64,000 bases of DNA from Paenalicyclobacillus ferrooxydans. GTDB lineage: Bacteria; Bacillota; Bacilli; Alicyclobacillales; Alicyclobacillaceae. The notes under the pieces were generated by a model. That model was given only the letters and a program-made list of their open reading frames with translations. It searched no databases and was not told where the DNA came from. A program made the position numbers and the translations under genes. The stretch covers positions 1-64,000 of the forward strand of contig NZ_LJCO01000077.1 of NCBI RefSeq assembly GCF_001399675.1. The letters are read 5' to 3'. Each line of letters starts with the position of its first letter. Position 1 is the first letter of the stretch. Positions 44,026 to 52,708 of the stretch are shown here, in pieces.

Positions 44026-45321
44026 TTATACCAACTGTGCCTGCTCGTCTTCCCGATCTGCTTGGGCCTTCGCCGAGGTGCTCAGGATGTCCTTTACGAC
44101 GTTGCCGTCTTTGACGACCAAGGCGATGTTGTTCGTGTTTTCGAGTGACCGGATATCTTCGATCACGTTCGTCCTCGCCACCACGACATCGGCGAGTTTG
44201 CCGACCTCCAGCGTACCGACTTTGTCTAGCCAGCCCATGCACTCTGCGGCTACCTTGGTCGTTGCAACGATCGACTCCATCGGGGTCATGCCGATGTCAC
44301 ACATCAGGCCAAGTTCGCGCAAGTTGGTGCCGTGCGGCATGACGCCTGCGTCGGTCCCCATCGCGATCTTCACCCCCGCCCGGTACGCCCTCGCGATACT
44401 GTCACGGTGGGCCTCAAAGGACTCGCGGGCCTTCTTGACGCCGTACTCCGGCATGCTCCCGGTTGCCTCCGCTTGCTCAATCACGGACAGCGGTGCCAAG
44501 AGCGTCGGCACCAGATAGGTTCCATGCTCGAGCATCAATTGAATGGCTTCTTCGTCGAGGTAGATTCCATGTTCAATCGAGTGAATGCCCGCCCGAACCG
44601 CATTCTTAATACCCTCGGCACCTTGCGCGTGCGCCATAACCTTCAAACCGCGGCGGAACTTAGCTTCCTCAACCATGACGCGCAGCTCATCATAGGAGAA
44701 CTGGGTGAACTCCGGATGATCCGTTGGGCTCAGCACCCCACCCGTGGCGTGGACCTTGATGATATCGGCACCGGATCGCAAAATCTCACGCACCTTTTGC
44801 CGCACCTGCTCCACACCGTCGCAGACACCACTCGGCGATCCCGGGTAAGACGGTGTCGTGAGGTCAACCCCGGAAGCAGTCCAACTGTCTCCGTGGCCGC
44901 CCGTAATGGTCAGCGGTGTAATGCTGATCTGCATCCTCGGCCCCTCAATAAGCCCCCGTTCCACCGCCGTTTTAACACCGAGATCGGTACCACCTGCGTC
45001 ACGCACTGTGGTAATGCCAGCATCGAGTGTTCTCCGCATATACTGCTCGGCGTAGTAGAACTGGAGTGAGAACGGATCGGCAAGCTGTGCCTCGAGCTTT
45101 CGCACCTCAAACATCATATGGACATGGGCGTCGATGAGCCCTGGCAGAATCGTACCGCCTTCCGCGTCGATCCGCTCCGCACCATCCGGAATCTGGATAC
45201 TCGCCAGCGGTCCGACAGCTGCAATGCGATTGTCTTCGAGAAGGACGGCACCGTCGGTCACGGGATGGCCCCCATTGCCGTCAATCAGGGTACCGTTGTA
45301 AATCAGCGTAAACTTCGCCAT
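44026..45321 (-). CDS. Metal-dependent amidohydrolase (imidazolonepropionase/prolidase-like)
   Basis: 431-residue TIM-barrel amidohydrolase. The metal site HVHMMFEV follows GGTILPGLIDA. Lys in ADIIKVHATGG is the likely carboxylated ligand, and His residues in KVMAHAQGAEG and SIEHGIYLD complete it; Asp is in AMGTDAGVMPHG. The closest characterised relatives are Xaa-Pro or Xaa-Arg dipeptidases and related amidases. ATG with GGAGG 10 nt upstream. Its neighbour on the same strand is a D-aminopeptidase, so peptide or cell-wall-peptide turnover is plausible. Confidence 0.88.
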   Translation of the reverse strand: MAKFTLIYNGTLIDGNGGHPVTDGAVLLEDNRIAAVGPLASIQIPDGAERIDAEGGTILPGLIDAHVHMMFEVRKLEAQLADPFSLQFYYAEQYMRRTLDAGITTVRDAGGTDLGVKTAVERGLIEGPRMQISITPLTITGGHGDSWTASGVDLTTPSYPGSPSGVCDGVEQVRQKVREILRSGADIIKVHATGGVLSPTDHPEFTQFSYDELRVMVEEAKFRRGLKVMAHAQGAEGIKNAVRAGIHSIEHGIYLDEEAIQLMLEHGTYLVPTLLAPLSVIEQAEATGSMPEYGVKKARESFEAHRDSIARAYRAGVKIAMGTDAGVMPHGTNLRELGLMCDIGMTPMESIVATTKVAAECMGWLDKVGTLEVGKLADVVVARTNVIEDIRSLENTNNIALVVKDGNVVKDILSTSAKAQADREDEQAQLV

Positions 45322-45688
45322 TATTGTTTTCCTCCACTCTGCTCAAATTCGAGCGTCCCCATAGGACCGGGCCAGTTCTAGAGCTATGCACAGAAACCAT
45401 AGACCCGATCGACCCCGATCGGACCCGATCGCGGTTCGAGCACGCCAAGGTTTACACTTTAAAGTCTATCATAATTTGTTAGGTTATTTTGATAATTCAA
45501 ATCGAAAAAGAAGACACGGAAAGCTGCGACTGATGACCGCAGCTTCCCCGAATGCTCCACGTCGTGATGCTCCAAGCCGTGATGCTCCACTTAGTAATGT
45601 TATTTTGACCGCAGTCATGCCACGCCTAGGCATGAACACCTGTTGCAGCACTGTTACCTATGCTGCGACGCTGTAGCCTCTGCGGGTG
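45322..45688. other. Gap between dppA-like gene and the amidohydrolase
   Basis: Contains GACCCGATCG-type repeats (45410-45435), an AT-rich promoter-like segment (45465-45505) and three diverged GTGATGCTCCA units (45555-45595). No gene seen. Confidence 0.4.
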
Positions 45689-46537
45689 TTATGCGTTGGC
45701 TTGGCTGAGAACACCGTTTGTTGCCGTCATGGCGATAATCGTGCATCCCCAGAACAGCTTGTACGCCGTAACCATGTCGTTGCATGTGAACCGGATGGTC
45801 TTTGGACCGACCTGTTCAACGAGCGGGATCGTGGTGGTCATATGCGCCTGCGCCGTGTTCTTGTACTCGCACTCTATCGTTACGGGTCCGTCGATCCGCT
45901 TCGGTTCCACCTGCCCAATCAACTTCATGGCAGCGGTCGCCTTTTCACGGATGAGCTGCTGCGCCACCTTTGGGGCAAGGAGTTCAGCCGCGTACCGATC
46001 GATACCCCGTTTCACAACGGCTGCCTCGACGTGCGGCAAGTCTTCGCGCACCTCTTCGACATACGCGTCATCACCGCTGATGAAAAGTGCCGGGACGCCA
46101 AACTGCCCTGCGACCCTCGCATTCAATTGGGTTTCACCTACGACAGTCCCGTTGACCTTCAACTCGGTGACCGCTACGCCTGCTAGTGTATGGTTAATAA
46201 CCGCCCGCTCCGATCCACCTTCACGCCCATGATGCCCCACAAAAAACAGGCCGTCGAAACTGTCATCCAGGCCTTCCAACTGGCACATGACGCGATTGCT
46301 GCCGGAAATGAGGCGAGCCCGCTCGTCTAGTTCTTCAATGAGAATATTGGACATGTTCCCATGGCCATCTGCTACGACGACTTCCGTCGCACCGCCATCA
46401 AACGCACCGGCGATCGCGGCATTCACGTCCGCCGTGTACAGCTTGCGAAAGCGCTGGTACTCAGACTCCTTCGTCAACTGCATATTGGTTGCAACACCCG
46501 AGATACCTTCAATATCGCCGGAGATGAAAATTTTCAA
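45689..46537 (-). CDS. M55-family D-aminopeptidase, DppA-like
   Basis: 282 residues. The M55 signature SGDIEGISGV (S-x-D-x-E-G) at the N-terminus supplies zinc ligands. VVADGHGNM, FFVGHHGREGG and the central INHT segment provide the remaining metal and catalytic residues. DppA cleaves D-Ala-D-Ala and similar D-amino peptides and assembles as a decamer. TTG start with AGGGG about 9 nt upstream. It is 15 bp downstream of lspA on the same strand, so the two may share a transcript. Confidence 0.92.
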   Translation of the reverse strand: MKIFISGDIEGISGVATNMQLTKESEYQRFRKLYTADVNAAIAGAFDGGATEVVVADGHGNMSNILIEELDERARLISGSNRVMCQLEGLDDSFDGLFFVGHHGREGGSERAVINHTLAGVAVTELKVNGTVVGETQLNARVAGQFGVPALFISGDDAYVEEVREDLPHVEAAVVKRGIDRYAAELLAPKVAQQLIREKATAAMKLIGQVEPKRIDGPVTIECEYKNTAQAHMTTTIPLVEQVGPKTIRFTCNDMVTAYKLFWGCTIIAMTATNGVLSQANA

Positions 46538-46552
46538 GTCGTGACGCCCCTC

Positions 46553-47224
46553 TCATTCATTCGCTGAGTCCTCTGTCAATTCTACCACTTCTCTGTCCCG
46601 CGTTGCTTGACTCTTTCGACTCTTGAAAACCTCGCCAGCAATCCAAACGACAATCATGAGGATGAAGCCGAGATTAATAGCGAGATCGGACAAGTTAAAC
46701 ACACCATGTTGATGGGGGAATTGAAACATATCCGTTACATAACCATGGACGATCCGGTCCCACAGATTCCCCATGGTCCCCCCTGTTCCCAGGCCCCAGC
46801 CAAGCCAGAAGGTGTAAGAGCGGATCGTCACAAACCAGGGGATTGTGAAGAAGAACGCTGTAACGAGGAGGCCGATGGCGATGAGAAAGGCGCGATCGCC
46901 ATAGAGCATCCCTCCTGCAGCCCCGTAGTTGTGCAACCATGTCCACCGCACAAACCCTAAGTTGGCACGGAAACCTCGGTTGGTTGCTATCTTGATGATC
47001 CGATCGGCCGTCAACGTAAGCGCTAGCACGAGTACCCCGAGCCACATGCCACGGTGCTTTGAGGTACGCCTCAGCCTGTTTGGGTCGAGTCCGTTTGGGT
47101 CGAGTCCGTTTGGGTCGAGTCCGTTTGGGTCGAGTCCGTTTGGGTCGAGTCCGTTTGGGTGGAGTCCATTTGGGGCGAGTCCATTTGGTTGGAGTGATGC
47201 ACGATTCTGCTTCATGGGATTCAT
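46553..47224 (-). CDS. lspA: Lipoprotein signal peptidase with NGLDP-repeat N-terminus
   Basis: Membrane aspartyl protease that removes lipoprotein signal peptides. From about residue 58 the protein is a normal LspA: DRIIK, HNYGAAGGM, GTGGTMGNLWDRIVHGYVTD and FNLSDLAINLG with the two catalytic Asp, over four membrane helices. Before that lie about 55 residues dominated by NGLDP repeated five times (15-bp unit). No clear ribosome site was found; ATG at 47224, or 47215, is the best guess, and initiation close to MWLGVLVL is also possible. The open frame continues further upstream through another minisatellite, which I reject. Confidence 0.85.
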   Translation of the reverse strand: MNPMKQNRASLQPNGLAPNGLHPNGLDPNGLDPNGLDPNGLDPNGLDPNRLRRTSKHRGMWLGVLVLALTLTADRIIKIATNRGFRANLGFVRWTWLHNYGAAGGMLYGDRAFLIAIGLLVTAFFFTIPWFVTIRSYTFWLGWGLGTGGTMGNLWDRIVHGYVTDMFQFPHQHGVFNLSDLAINLGFILMIVVWIAGEVFKSRKSQATRDREVVELTEDSANE

Positions 47225-47628
47225 CGTAGCACAACTTGGTCCATGCGGGCCGCTCGGGTTGAAGGCGCAAACGGTAGGTTTCCCGGGACGCGGGTGGCGC
47301 CCCTGCGCGGGGAGATGCCGGGGGTCGCAGCGACGTGGATGGCGCCTGCGTCGGGGGATACTGGGGGTCGCAGCGACGTGGGTGGCGCTTGCGTTGGTCG
47401 GCTGCTGGGTCGCAGCGACGTGGATGGCGCCTGCGTTGGAGGGGGACGTTTGTGACCCCTGGGGTTCGAGGGACGCGGGTGAGACAGGTACAAGCAGGAC
47501 TCTATGAGTACGATGGGAGCCATGGGCGGTCGGAGGGGACGTTTCGCCTCTATCTGTGCTCCTGTACCCGGCATCACAATTCTCCTGTGCATAACCTTTA
47601 CCATCCGACAAAACGGAGGTGTTGTACA

Positions 47629-47748
47629 GTGTACGGAGCATTTGGTGGCTACACACGTTGGGCTGTTGTGTTCCTGATCATCTTCGTGCTGTTTATTCTC
47701 CTGGTGCCTTATTCAGTAACCACGTGCACAACGACCCCGGTCTATTGA
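47629..47748 (+). CDS. YjcZ-like small membrane protein
   Basis: 39 residues: a Gly/Tyr/aromatic start (YGAFGGYTRW) and a single hydrophobic helix (AVVFLIIFVLFILLVPY), then a Thr-rich end. This is the layout of YjcZ-family mini-proteins of spore formers. GTG start at 47629 with ACGGAGGTG 8 nt upstream. A perfect hairpin lies 70 bp downstream. Short, but the ribosome site and composition support it. Confidence 0.65.
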   Translation: MYGAFGGYTRWAVVFLIIFVLFILLVPYSVTTCTTTPVY

Positions 47749-47817
47749 TGCACTGATGGTGGCTGCTTGTCTGACATAAACCTCATCTCAGTACGACAAG
47801 CAGTAATGGACCAGACC

Positions 47818-47847
47818 TTCGGCATGCGATGATCGTCGCATGCCGAA
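47818..47847. terminator. Perfect 12-bp hairpin
   Basis: TTCGGCATGCGA / TCGCATGCCGAA with a 6-nt loop, downstream of the YjcZ-like gene. No T tract. Confidence 0.65.
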
Positions 47848-47962
47848 TGGCACGTCCCCACAGGAGTCAAAACAACCACCCCCTCGCAGAACGAACGTCT
47901 TCCCCACGCACTAATTTGCTCTGAACCGCCACCGCAGCAGGTGAACGCGTCACCAGTGCACT

Positions 47963-48062
47963 GGCTTCCTTGGGGCTTCCTTGGGGCTTCCTTGGGGCTT
48001 CCTTGGGGCTTCCTTGGGGCTTCCTTGGGGCTTCCTTGGGGCTTCCTTGGGGCTTCCTTGGG
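47963..48062. repeat. 11-bp minisatellite, nine copies
   Basis: About nine uninterrupted copies of GGCTTCCTTGG in the gap upstream of array 5. It resembles the 11-bp TGGCTTGGGGG repeat near 8920. Confidence 0.92.
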
Positions 48063-48252
48063 GCAGCCACGGTGCAACAGCCACGGTGGAAAATCACGTT
48101 CCCCGGAGCACTGCCCGATTTCCACTAACCGATTTCCACTACCAGGATACTCTTTGCCGTGTGCGAACGGTGTCGGGCAAGTATGATTTCGCGGAAACCA
48201 ACGTGGACAAGCGTGATCGCAAAGAGAAATCGCCGTCCTACTCACTTTGGGC

Positions 48253-48302
48253 CACAAGAAACCGGAGTGGTAAGATAAATATTAGACTGAATAAACTTCG
48301 AT
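48253..48302. other. Leader of array 5, homologous to leader of array 2
   Basis: CACAAGAAAC-N2-GAGTGGTAAG-N2-AAATATTA ends 38 bp before the first palindrome centre of array 5. The matching block before array 2 ends 39 bp before its first centre. Weaker similarity extends left to about 48183 (CGTGGAC...GCGTGATCG). Confidence 0.7.
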
Positions 48303-48311
48303 AGATGAAAC

Positions 48312-49370
48312 CGAGTCGCTGAGACCGACTAAGCATGCGAATTTGGGCAGGTTAAGTGGCTGTGGCCGACTAAGCGGGCCCGGATCACGGCTTGATGACA
48401 TCGCTTAGTCGGTGGGAACGACTAAAGAGGGGCTACGCGGATATGTTTAGTCGCTGAGACCGACTAAACATGCGAATTTGGGCAGGTTAAGTGGCTGTGG
48501 CCGACTAAGCGGGCCCGACTCAAGGCTGGATGACGTCGCTTAGTCGGTGGGAACGACTAAAGAGGGGCTACGCGGAGATGTTTAGTCGCTGAGACCGACT
48601 AAACATGCGAATTTAGGCAGGTTAAGTGGCTGTGGCCGACTAAGCGGGCCCGGATCACGGCTGGATGACGTCGCTTAGTCGGTGTGAGCGACTAAAGAGG
48701 GGCTACGCGGAGATGTTTAGTCGCTGAAACCGACTAAACATGCGCATTTGGGCGGGTTAAGTGGCTGTCACCGACTTAGCGGGCCCGAATCACGGCTCGA
48801 CCACATCGCTTAGTCGGCGGGAGCGACTAAAGAGGGGCTACGCGGATATGTTTAGTCGCTGAAACCGACTAAACATGCGAATTTGGGCGGGTTAAGTGGC
48901 TGTCACCGACTAAGAGAGCCCGACTCAAGGCTTGACGACATCGCTTAGTCGGTGGGAGCGACTTAACAGGGGCTACGCGGATATGTTTAGTCGTTGAAAC
49001 CGACTAAACATGCGAAATTAGGCGGGTTAAGTGGCTGTCACCGACTAAGAGAGTCCGGATCACGGCTTAATGACGTCGCTTAGTCGGTTGGAGCCACTAA
49101 AGAGGGGCTACGCGGATATGTTTAGTCGCTGAGACCGACTAAACATGCGAATTTGGGCGGGTTAAGTGGCTGTCACCGACTAAGAGAGCCCGGCTCACGG
49201 CTTGATGACGTCGCTTAGTCGGTGGGAGCGACTTAACAGGGGCTACGTGGATATGTTTAGTCGCTGAGACCGACTAAACATGCGAATTTGGGCAGGTTAA
49301 GTGGCTGTGACCGACTAAGCGGCCCGGCTGAAGGCTTGATGACATCGCTTAGTCGGCGGGAGCGACTTAA
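48312..49370. repeat. Palindrome array 5, 135-bp period, largest
   Basis: Eight units of exactly 135 bp. The three palindrome series have centres 48322+135n, 48363+135n and 48415+135n (n=0-7), 24 palindromes in all, the last at 49360. Spacing 41, 52, 42 places it in the same orientation as array 2. Members read TAAGTGG...CCGACTAA, CTTAGTCG...CGACTAAA and GTTTAGTCG...CGACTAAAC. It fills the divergent gap upstream of the aldehyde dehydrogenase. Confidence 0.97.
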
Positions 49371-49496
49371 CAGGGGCTCCTACGACAAGCGAAGTCGTTC
49401 CGCGGACATGTACTGTTCACTGCAGTCTGGGAAGTAGGCATGACATGACGTTCATGTAGGACCTACTTCTGCAACCATACATAAGGAGGCATTCCT

Positions 49497-51197
49497 ATGA
49501 CCACACATAAAGGAAACTCGGGCAATATCGGCGACCCGAGCACCACCGCCAACAACGCAAGCAACACCGGCGACCCGAGCACCACCGCCAACAACGCAAG
49601 CAACATCGGCGACCCGAGCAACACAGGGAACACCGCCAACAACGCAAGCGGCATCGGCGACACCCACGACCACAGCGGCCACGACCACAGCGGCCACGAC
49701 CACACCGGCCACAGCCACAGCAACGCCAGCGGCACGCAGTTAGAGCTGGGGCGCTACCAACAGTACATCGGCGGCGAGTTCACGGATGGCGCAGGCAGCA
49801 CCGACTTTGAAGTCATCAACCCGGCGACAGAGAAGGCCACTGCGGCGCTCACGGACGCAACGCCGGCGGACATGGCGCAGGCCATCGAAGCTGCAGTTCG
49901 GGTGCAGGATGAGTGGGCGGATAGGGTGGCAACGGATCGGGCGAGGTACCTGTCTGAAGCCGCACGCTTGATGCATGAGCGAGCAGACCATCTGGCGCGC
50001 GTCATGACCATCGAAGAAGGGAAGCCGATCGCTGAAGCGATCGGCGAAGTGAAATATGCCGCCTCGTTCCTCGAATGGTTCGCAGAGGAAGCACGGCGGG
50101 TTTACGGCGACGTCATTCCTTCGAATTCGAAGGACAAGCGGATCATGGTGATTAAACGCCCCGTTGGCGTCACCGCGGCAATCACGCCGTGGAACTTTCC
50201 GGCAGCCATGATCACGCGCAAGCTCGGCCCAGCACTTGCGGCTGGATGCACCATGATCATCAAACCGTCTGAGCTCACCCCCCTCTCAGCGCTTGAGATG
50301 GCAAAGATCTTCGACGAAGTTGGGCTGCCGAAAGGGGTGTTGTCCGTCGTCTGCGGCACCGACGCTCCAGCTTTGGCAAAAGTCATCATGGACGATAACC
50401 GGGTGCGGAAGGTGTCGTTTACCGGATCGACCGAGGTTGGCAAGATTTTAATGCGCCAAGCCGCCGACACCATGAAGCGGCTGTCGCTCGAGCTCGGCGG
50501 TCATGCACCGTTTCTCGTGTTTGAGGATGCCGATCTCGATTCCGCCGTGACCAACGCCATCGCCTCCAAAATGCGCGGGATGGGCGAAACATGCGTATCC
50601 GCCAACCGCATCTATGTGCAGCGATCCGTTGTCGAGGAGTTCACCAAGAAGCTGGTCGCCAGAATGGCTCCCATGCGCGTTGGCAACGGGCTTGAAGAAG
50701 GCGTGACGGTCGGGCCGCTCATTGAACCAGCTGCAATTGACAAGGTCGAGCGCCACGTCAAAGATGCCGTGAGCAAAGGGGCTGACCTGCTTCTCGGCGG
50801 CCAGCGTGCGGCAACTGGGCAGGGCGAGACCGGGTATTTCTACGAACCAACGGTGCTGGCGAACGTGAATCCATCTATGATTATCACGCAGGAAGAGACC
50901 TTTGGCCCCGTCGCAGCCATCATTCCTTTTGACACGGAGGAGGAAGTCATTCGCTACGCGAATGACACCCCTTATGGTCTTGCTGCGTATTACTTTACGC
51001 GCGACGTCGGTCGTGTCTTCCGCCTCGCGGAGAAACTGCAGTATGGGATCCTGGGTGCAAACGACGGGATGCCATCCACTGCCCAGGCACCTTTTGGCGG
51101 CGTCAAGCAGTCAGGTCTCGGCCGAGAAGGCAGCAAATATGGCATTGAGGAGTACCTCGATGTGAAGTACATCTCACTCGGGGGCATCCAAGGATAA
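49497..51197 (+). CDS. Aldehyde dehydrogenase, succinate-semialdehyde type, with repeat N-terminus
   Basis: NAD(P)-dependent oxidation of an aldehyde. Residues from about 85 match GabD-like enzymes: PWNFPAAMITRKLGPALAAG, FTGSTEVGKILM, Glu in LELGGHAP, the catalytic Cys in MGETCVSANRI, and EETFGPVAAI. The 566-residue length exceeds the usual 480 because residues 1-80 are an added segment. It holds two copies of a 13-residue GDPSTTANNASN(T/I) unit (39 bp) and a decayed third, then a DHSGHDHSGHDHTGHSHS stretch that could bind metal. ATG with AAGGAGG 8 nt upstream. Array 5 lies directly upstream, so its promoter is near or inside it. Confidence 0.92.
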   Translation: MTTHKGNSGNIGDPSTTANNASNTGDPSTTANNASNIGDPSNTGNTANNASGIGDTHDHSGHDHSGHDHTGHSHSNASGTQLELGRYQQYIGGEFTDGAGSTDFEVINPATEKATAALTDATPADMAQAIEAAVRVQDEWADRVATDRARYLSEAARLMHERADHLARVMTIEEGKPIAEAIGEVKYAASFLEWFAEEARRVYGDVIPSNSKDKRIMVIKRPVGVTAAITPWNFPAAMITRKLGPALAAGCTMIIKPSELTPLSALEMAKIFDEVGLPKGVLSVVCGTDAPALAKVIMDDNRVRKVSFTGSTEVGKILMRQAADTMKRLSLELGGHAPFLVFEDADLDSAVTNAIASKMRGMGETCVSANRIYVQRSVVEEFTKKLVARMAPMRVGNGLEEGVTVGPLIEPAAIDKVERHVKDAVSKGADLLLGGQRAATGQGETGYFYEPTVLANVNPSMIITQEETFGPVAAIIPFDTEEEVIRYANDTPYGLAAYYFTRDVGRVFRLAEKLQYGILGANDGMPSTAQAPFGGVKQSGLGREGSKYGIEEYLDVKYISLGGIQG

Positions 51198-51565
51198 CTT
51201 ATCGCATGAGGCAAAGGCGCTGCCGTCACTCGATGGCGGTGCCTTTTCAGTACGTTCTCAGTGCTTTGCAGTTCCCTTGCAGCAGTTCCCTTGCTGTACC
51301 TTTTCAGTTCCTTTTCAGTTCCCTTGCAGTGCCTTTGTCATGCCTTTTCAAGAAACACCACTTGTTCAAATCCCCTCATAGTCGTCCGCTGGCTGCCTGA
51401 CCTTCCCAGCATATCCTTCCGTCGGACTTGCACTTCCAGCTGCCCATTTTTCCTTCCAGCCATTGGATTGACAGCCCTGCCTCCCCGGACATCCACGCGC
51501 CATCGCCGTTCTGCCCCCTCGCATAATCGTGTCATCCGCATGGGACAATAAGTCGATGTCACTGC

Positions 51566-51646
51566 GATTCCGATTCCGATTCCGATTCCGATTCCGATTC
51601 CGATTCCGATTCCGATTCCGACTGCGACTGCGACTGCGACTGCGCT
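51566..51646. repeat. 6-bp microsatellite
   Basis: About ten GATTCC hexamers, then four GACTGC hexamers, in the gap between the dehydrogenase and the AmiS-like gene. The stretch 51240-51345 just before also consists of TTCCCTTGCAG / TTTTCAGTTCC units. Confidence 0.92.
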
Positions 51647-51837
51647 GCAAAGCCGGGTGACAGCTTTCCAGTAAAGGTTAGAGTAACGCTCTCATTACAA
51701 GGTTTCGTTAAAGCTTTCGTTACAAGGTTTCGCTAACGATACGACGATACCTCAAAAAAATTACCGCAATCACGCTAAAGAAAAGTGCATATCTAGTATC
51801 GTGATGTTATACTTACAAATCGGAAGGAGGAAGACAA

Positions 51838-52431
51838 ATGCAATTTCCTGTATCTTCGTTTTGGCCTATCGCCATCGGTTTCTTCGCCCTCGGTGTAAAC
51901 TACTTTGTTCAGGGCGGATCGACACTGTTTGGTGGGCCGAAGTGGTCAGACGATCCCCGTGCGAATGCTAAGGTGACCGGCCTCTGGGGTATTTTCCTTG
52001 GTGGATTTGGTCAGCTCATTACGGGAACGTATCTGATGATTGGACTCAGTTGGTTCCCGGTGTACAGAAATGCAGCGCCGCTTTACATGGCAGCGGTTGC
52101 ATTCAGCGCCTATGGTATCCACTGGATCGTCCTCGGTTGGAGAAAGTACATCGGCGGGGACACGGGTCCTGAAGCCTGGATGGCAATTCCATTCCTGCTC
52201 CTCAGCATTCTCGGTGCCATCTCGTTTGGCGGGAACGGCGACATCCCTGCAATGATCTTGTTCATTGGCCTGATACTCATCTACCTGTGTGAGATCTTTG
52301 AGAAGTTCCTCAACAGCACAGGATGGGGCAAGGGAACAGCATTCTTCCAACTGCTCACCGGCATTTGGCTGATGTACCTTACTTACGGTGTCACGCTGAA
52401 CTTTGCAAACGGCATGCACTGGTGGGTATAA
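51838..52431 (+). CDS. AmiS/UreI-family channel
   Basis: 197 residues with six to seven membrane helices, matching the AmiS/UreI family of acid-gated urea or short-chain amide channels. Conserved pieces include PIAIGFFALGVNYFVQGGSTL, GLWGIFLGGFGQLITGTYL and YGIHWIVLGWRKYIG. In this family the channel supplies substrate to a urease or amidase; none is in the window. An acid-tolerance role would fit an acidophile but is inference. ATG with GAAGGAGG 9 nt upstream. Confidence 0.85.
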   Translation: MQFPVSSFWPIAIGFFALGVNYFVQGGSTLFGGPKWSDDPRANAKVTGLWGIFLGGFGQLITGTYLMIGLSWFPVYRNAAPLYMAAVAFSAYGIHWIVLGWRKYIGGDTGPEAWMAIPFLLLSILGAISFGGNGDIPAMILFIGLILIYLCEIFEKFLNSTGWGKGTAFFQLLTGIWLMYLTYGVTLNFANGMHWWV

Positions 52432-52540
52432 GAAGTCAGCAGGTGTAAGAAGTCGGCAGGTATAAGAAGCCAGCCAGCAGTTATTAAAGCTGGGCAAAAG
52501 GATTTTTTAGTAAGATGAAATCATCATAAGTGTTTTCCGC

Positions 52541-52586
52541 CAGCCTGCTGTCCGATGGATTTCGGACAGCAGGCTGTTGCATTTTT
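52541..52586 (+). terminator. Strong terminator
   Basis: 15-bp perfect stem CAGCCTGCTGTCCGA / TCGGACAGCAGGCTG, 6-nt loop, T run at 52582-52586. Ends the AmiS/UreI-like gene; three diverged AAGAAGTCAGCAGGT units lie just before it. Confidence 0.92.
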
Positions 52587-52708
52587 GCCGACTCGACCGA
52601 TGAAGATCAAAATTCCACAGGACAAGACCTGCAGCACTACAGACTGGCGCTTGTATTTCGCGCCGGCAGCCTGTTTAGTTGCTGTGAGCCACTAAGGTGG
52701 CCCTACTG

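Noticed and set aside
47225-47656. Further N-terminal extension of LspA
   Set aside because: It is translated minisatellite with no ribosome site and no similarity to any domain.
232-49370. The palindrome arrays as CRISPR arrays
   Set aside because: Spacers are not unique: the whole 135-bp unit repeats, repeats are palindromes with three forms per unit, and no cas genes are present.
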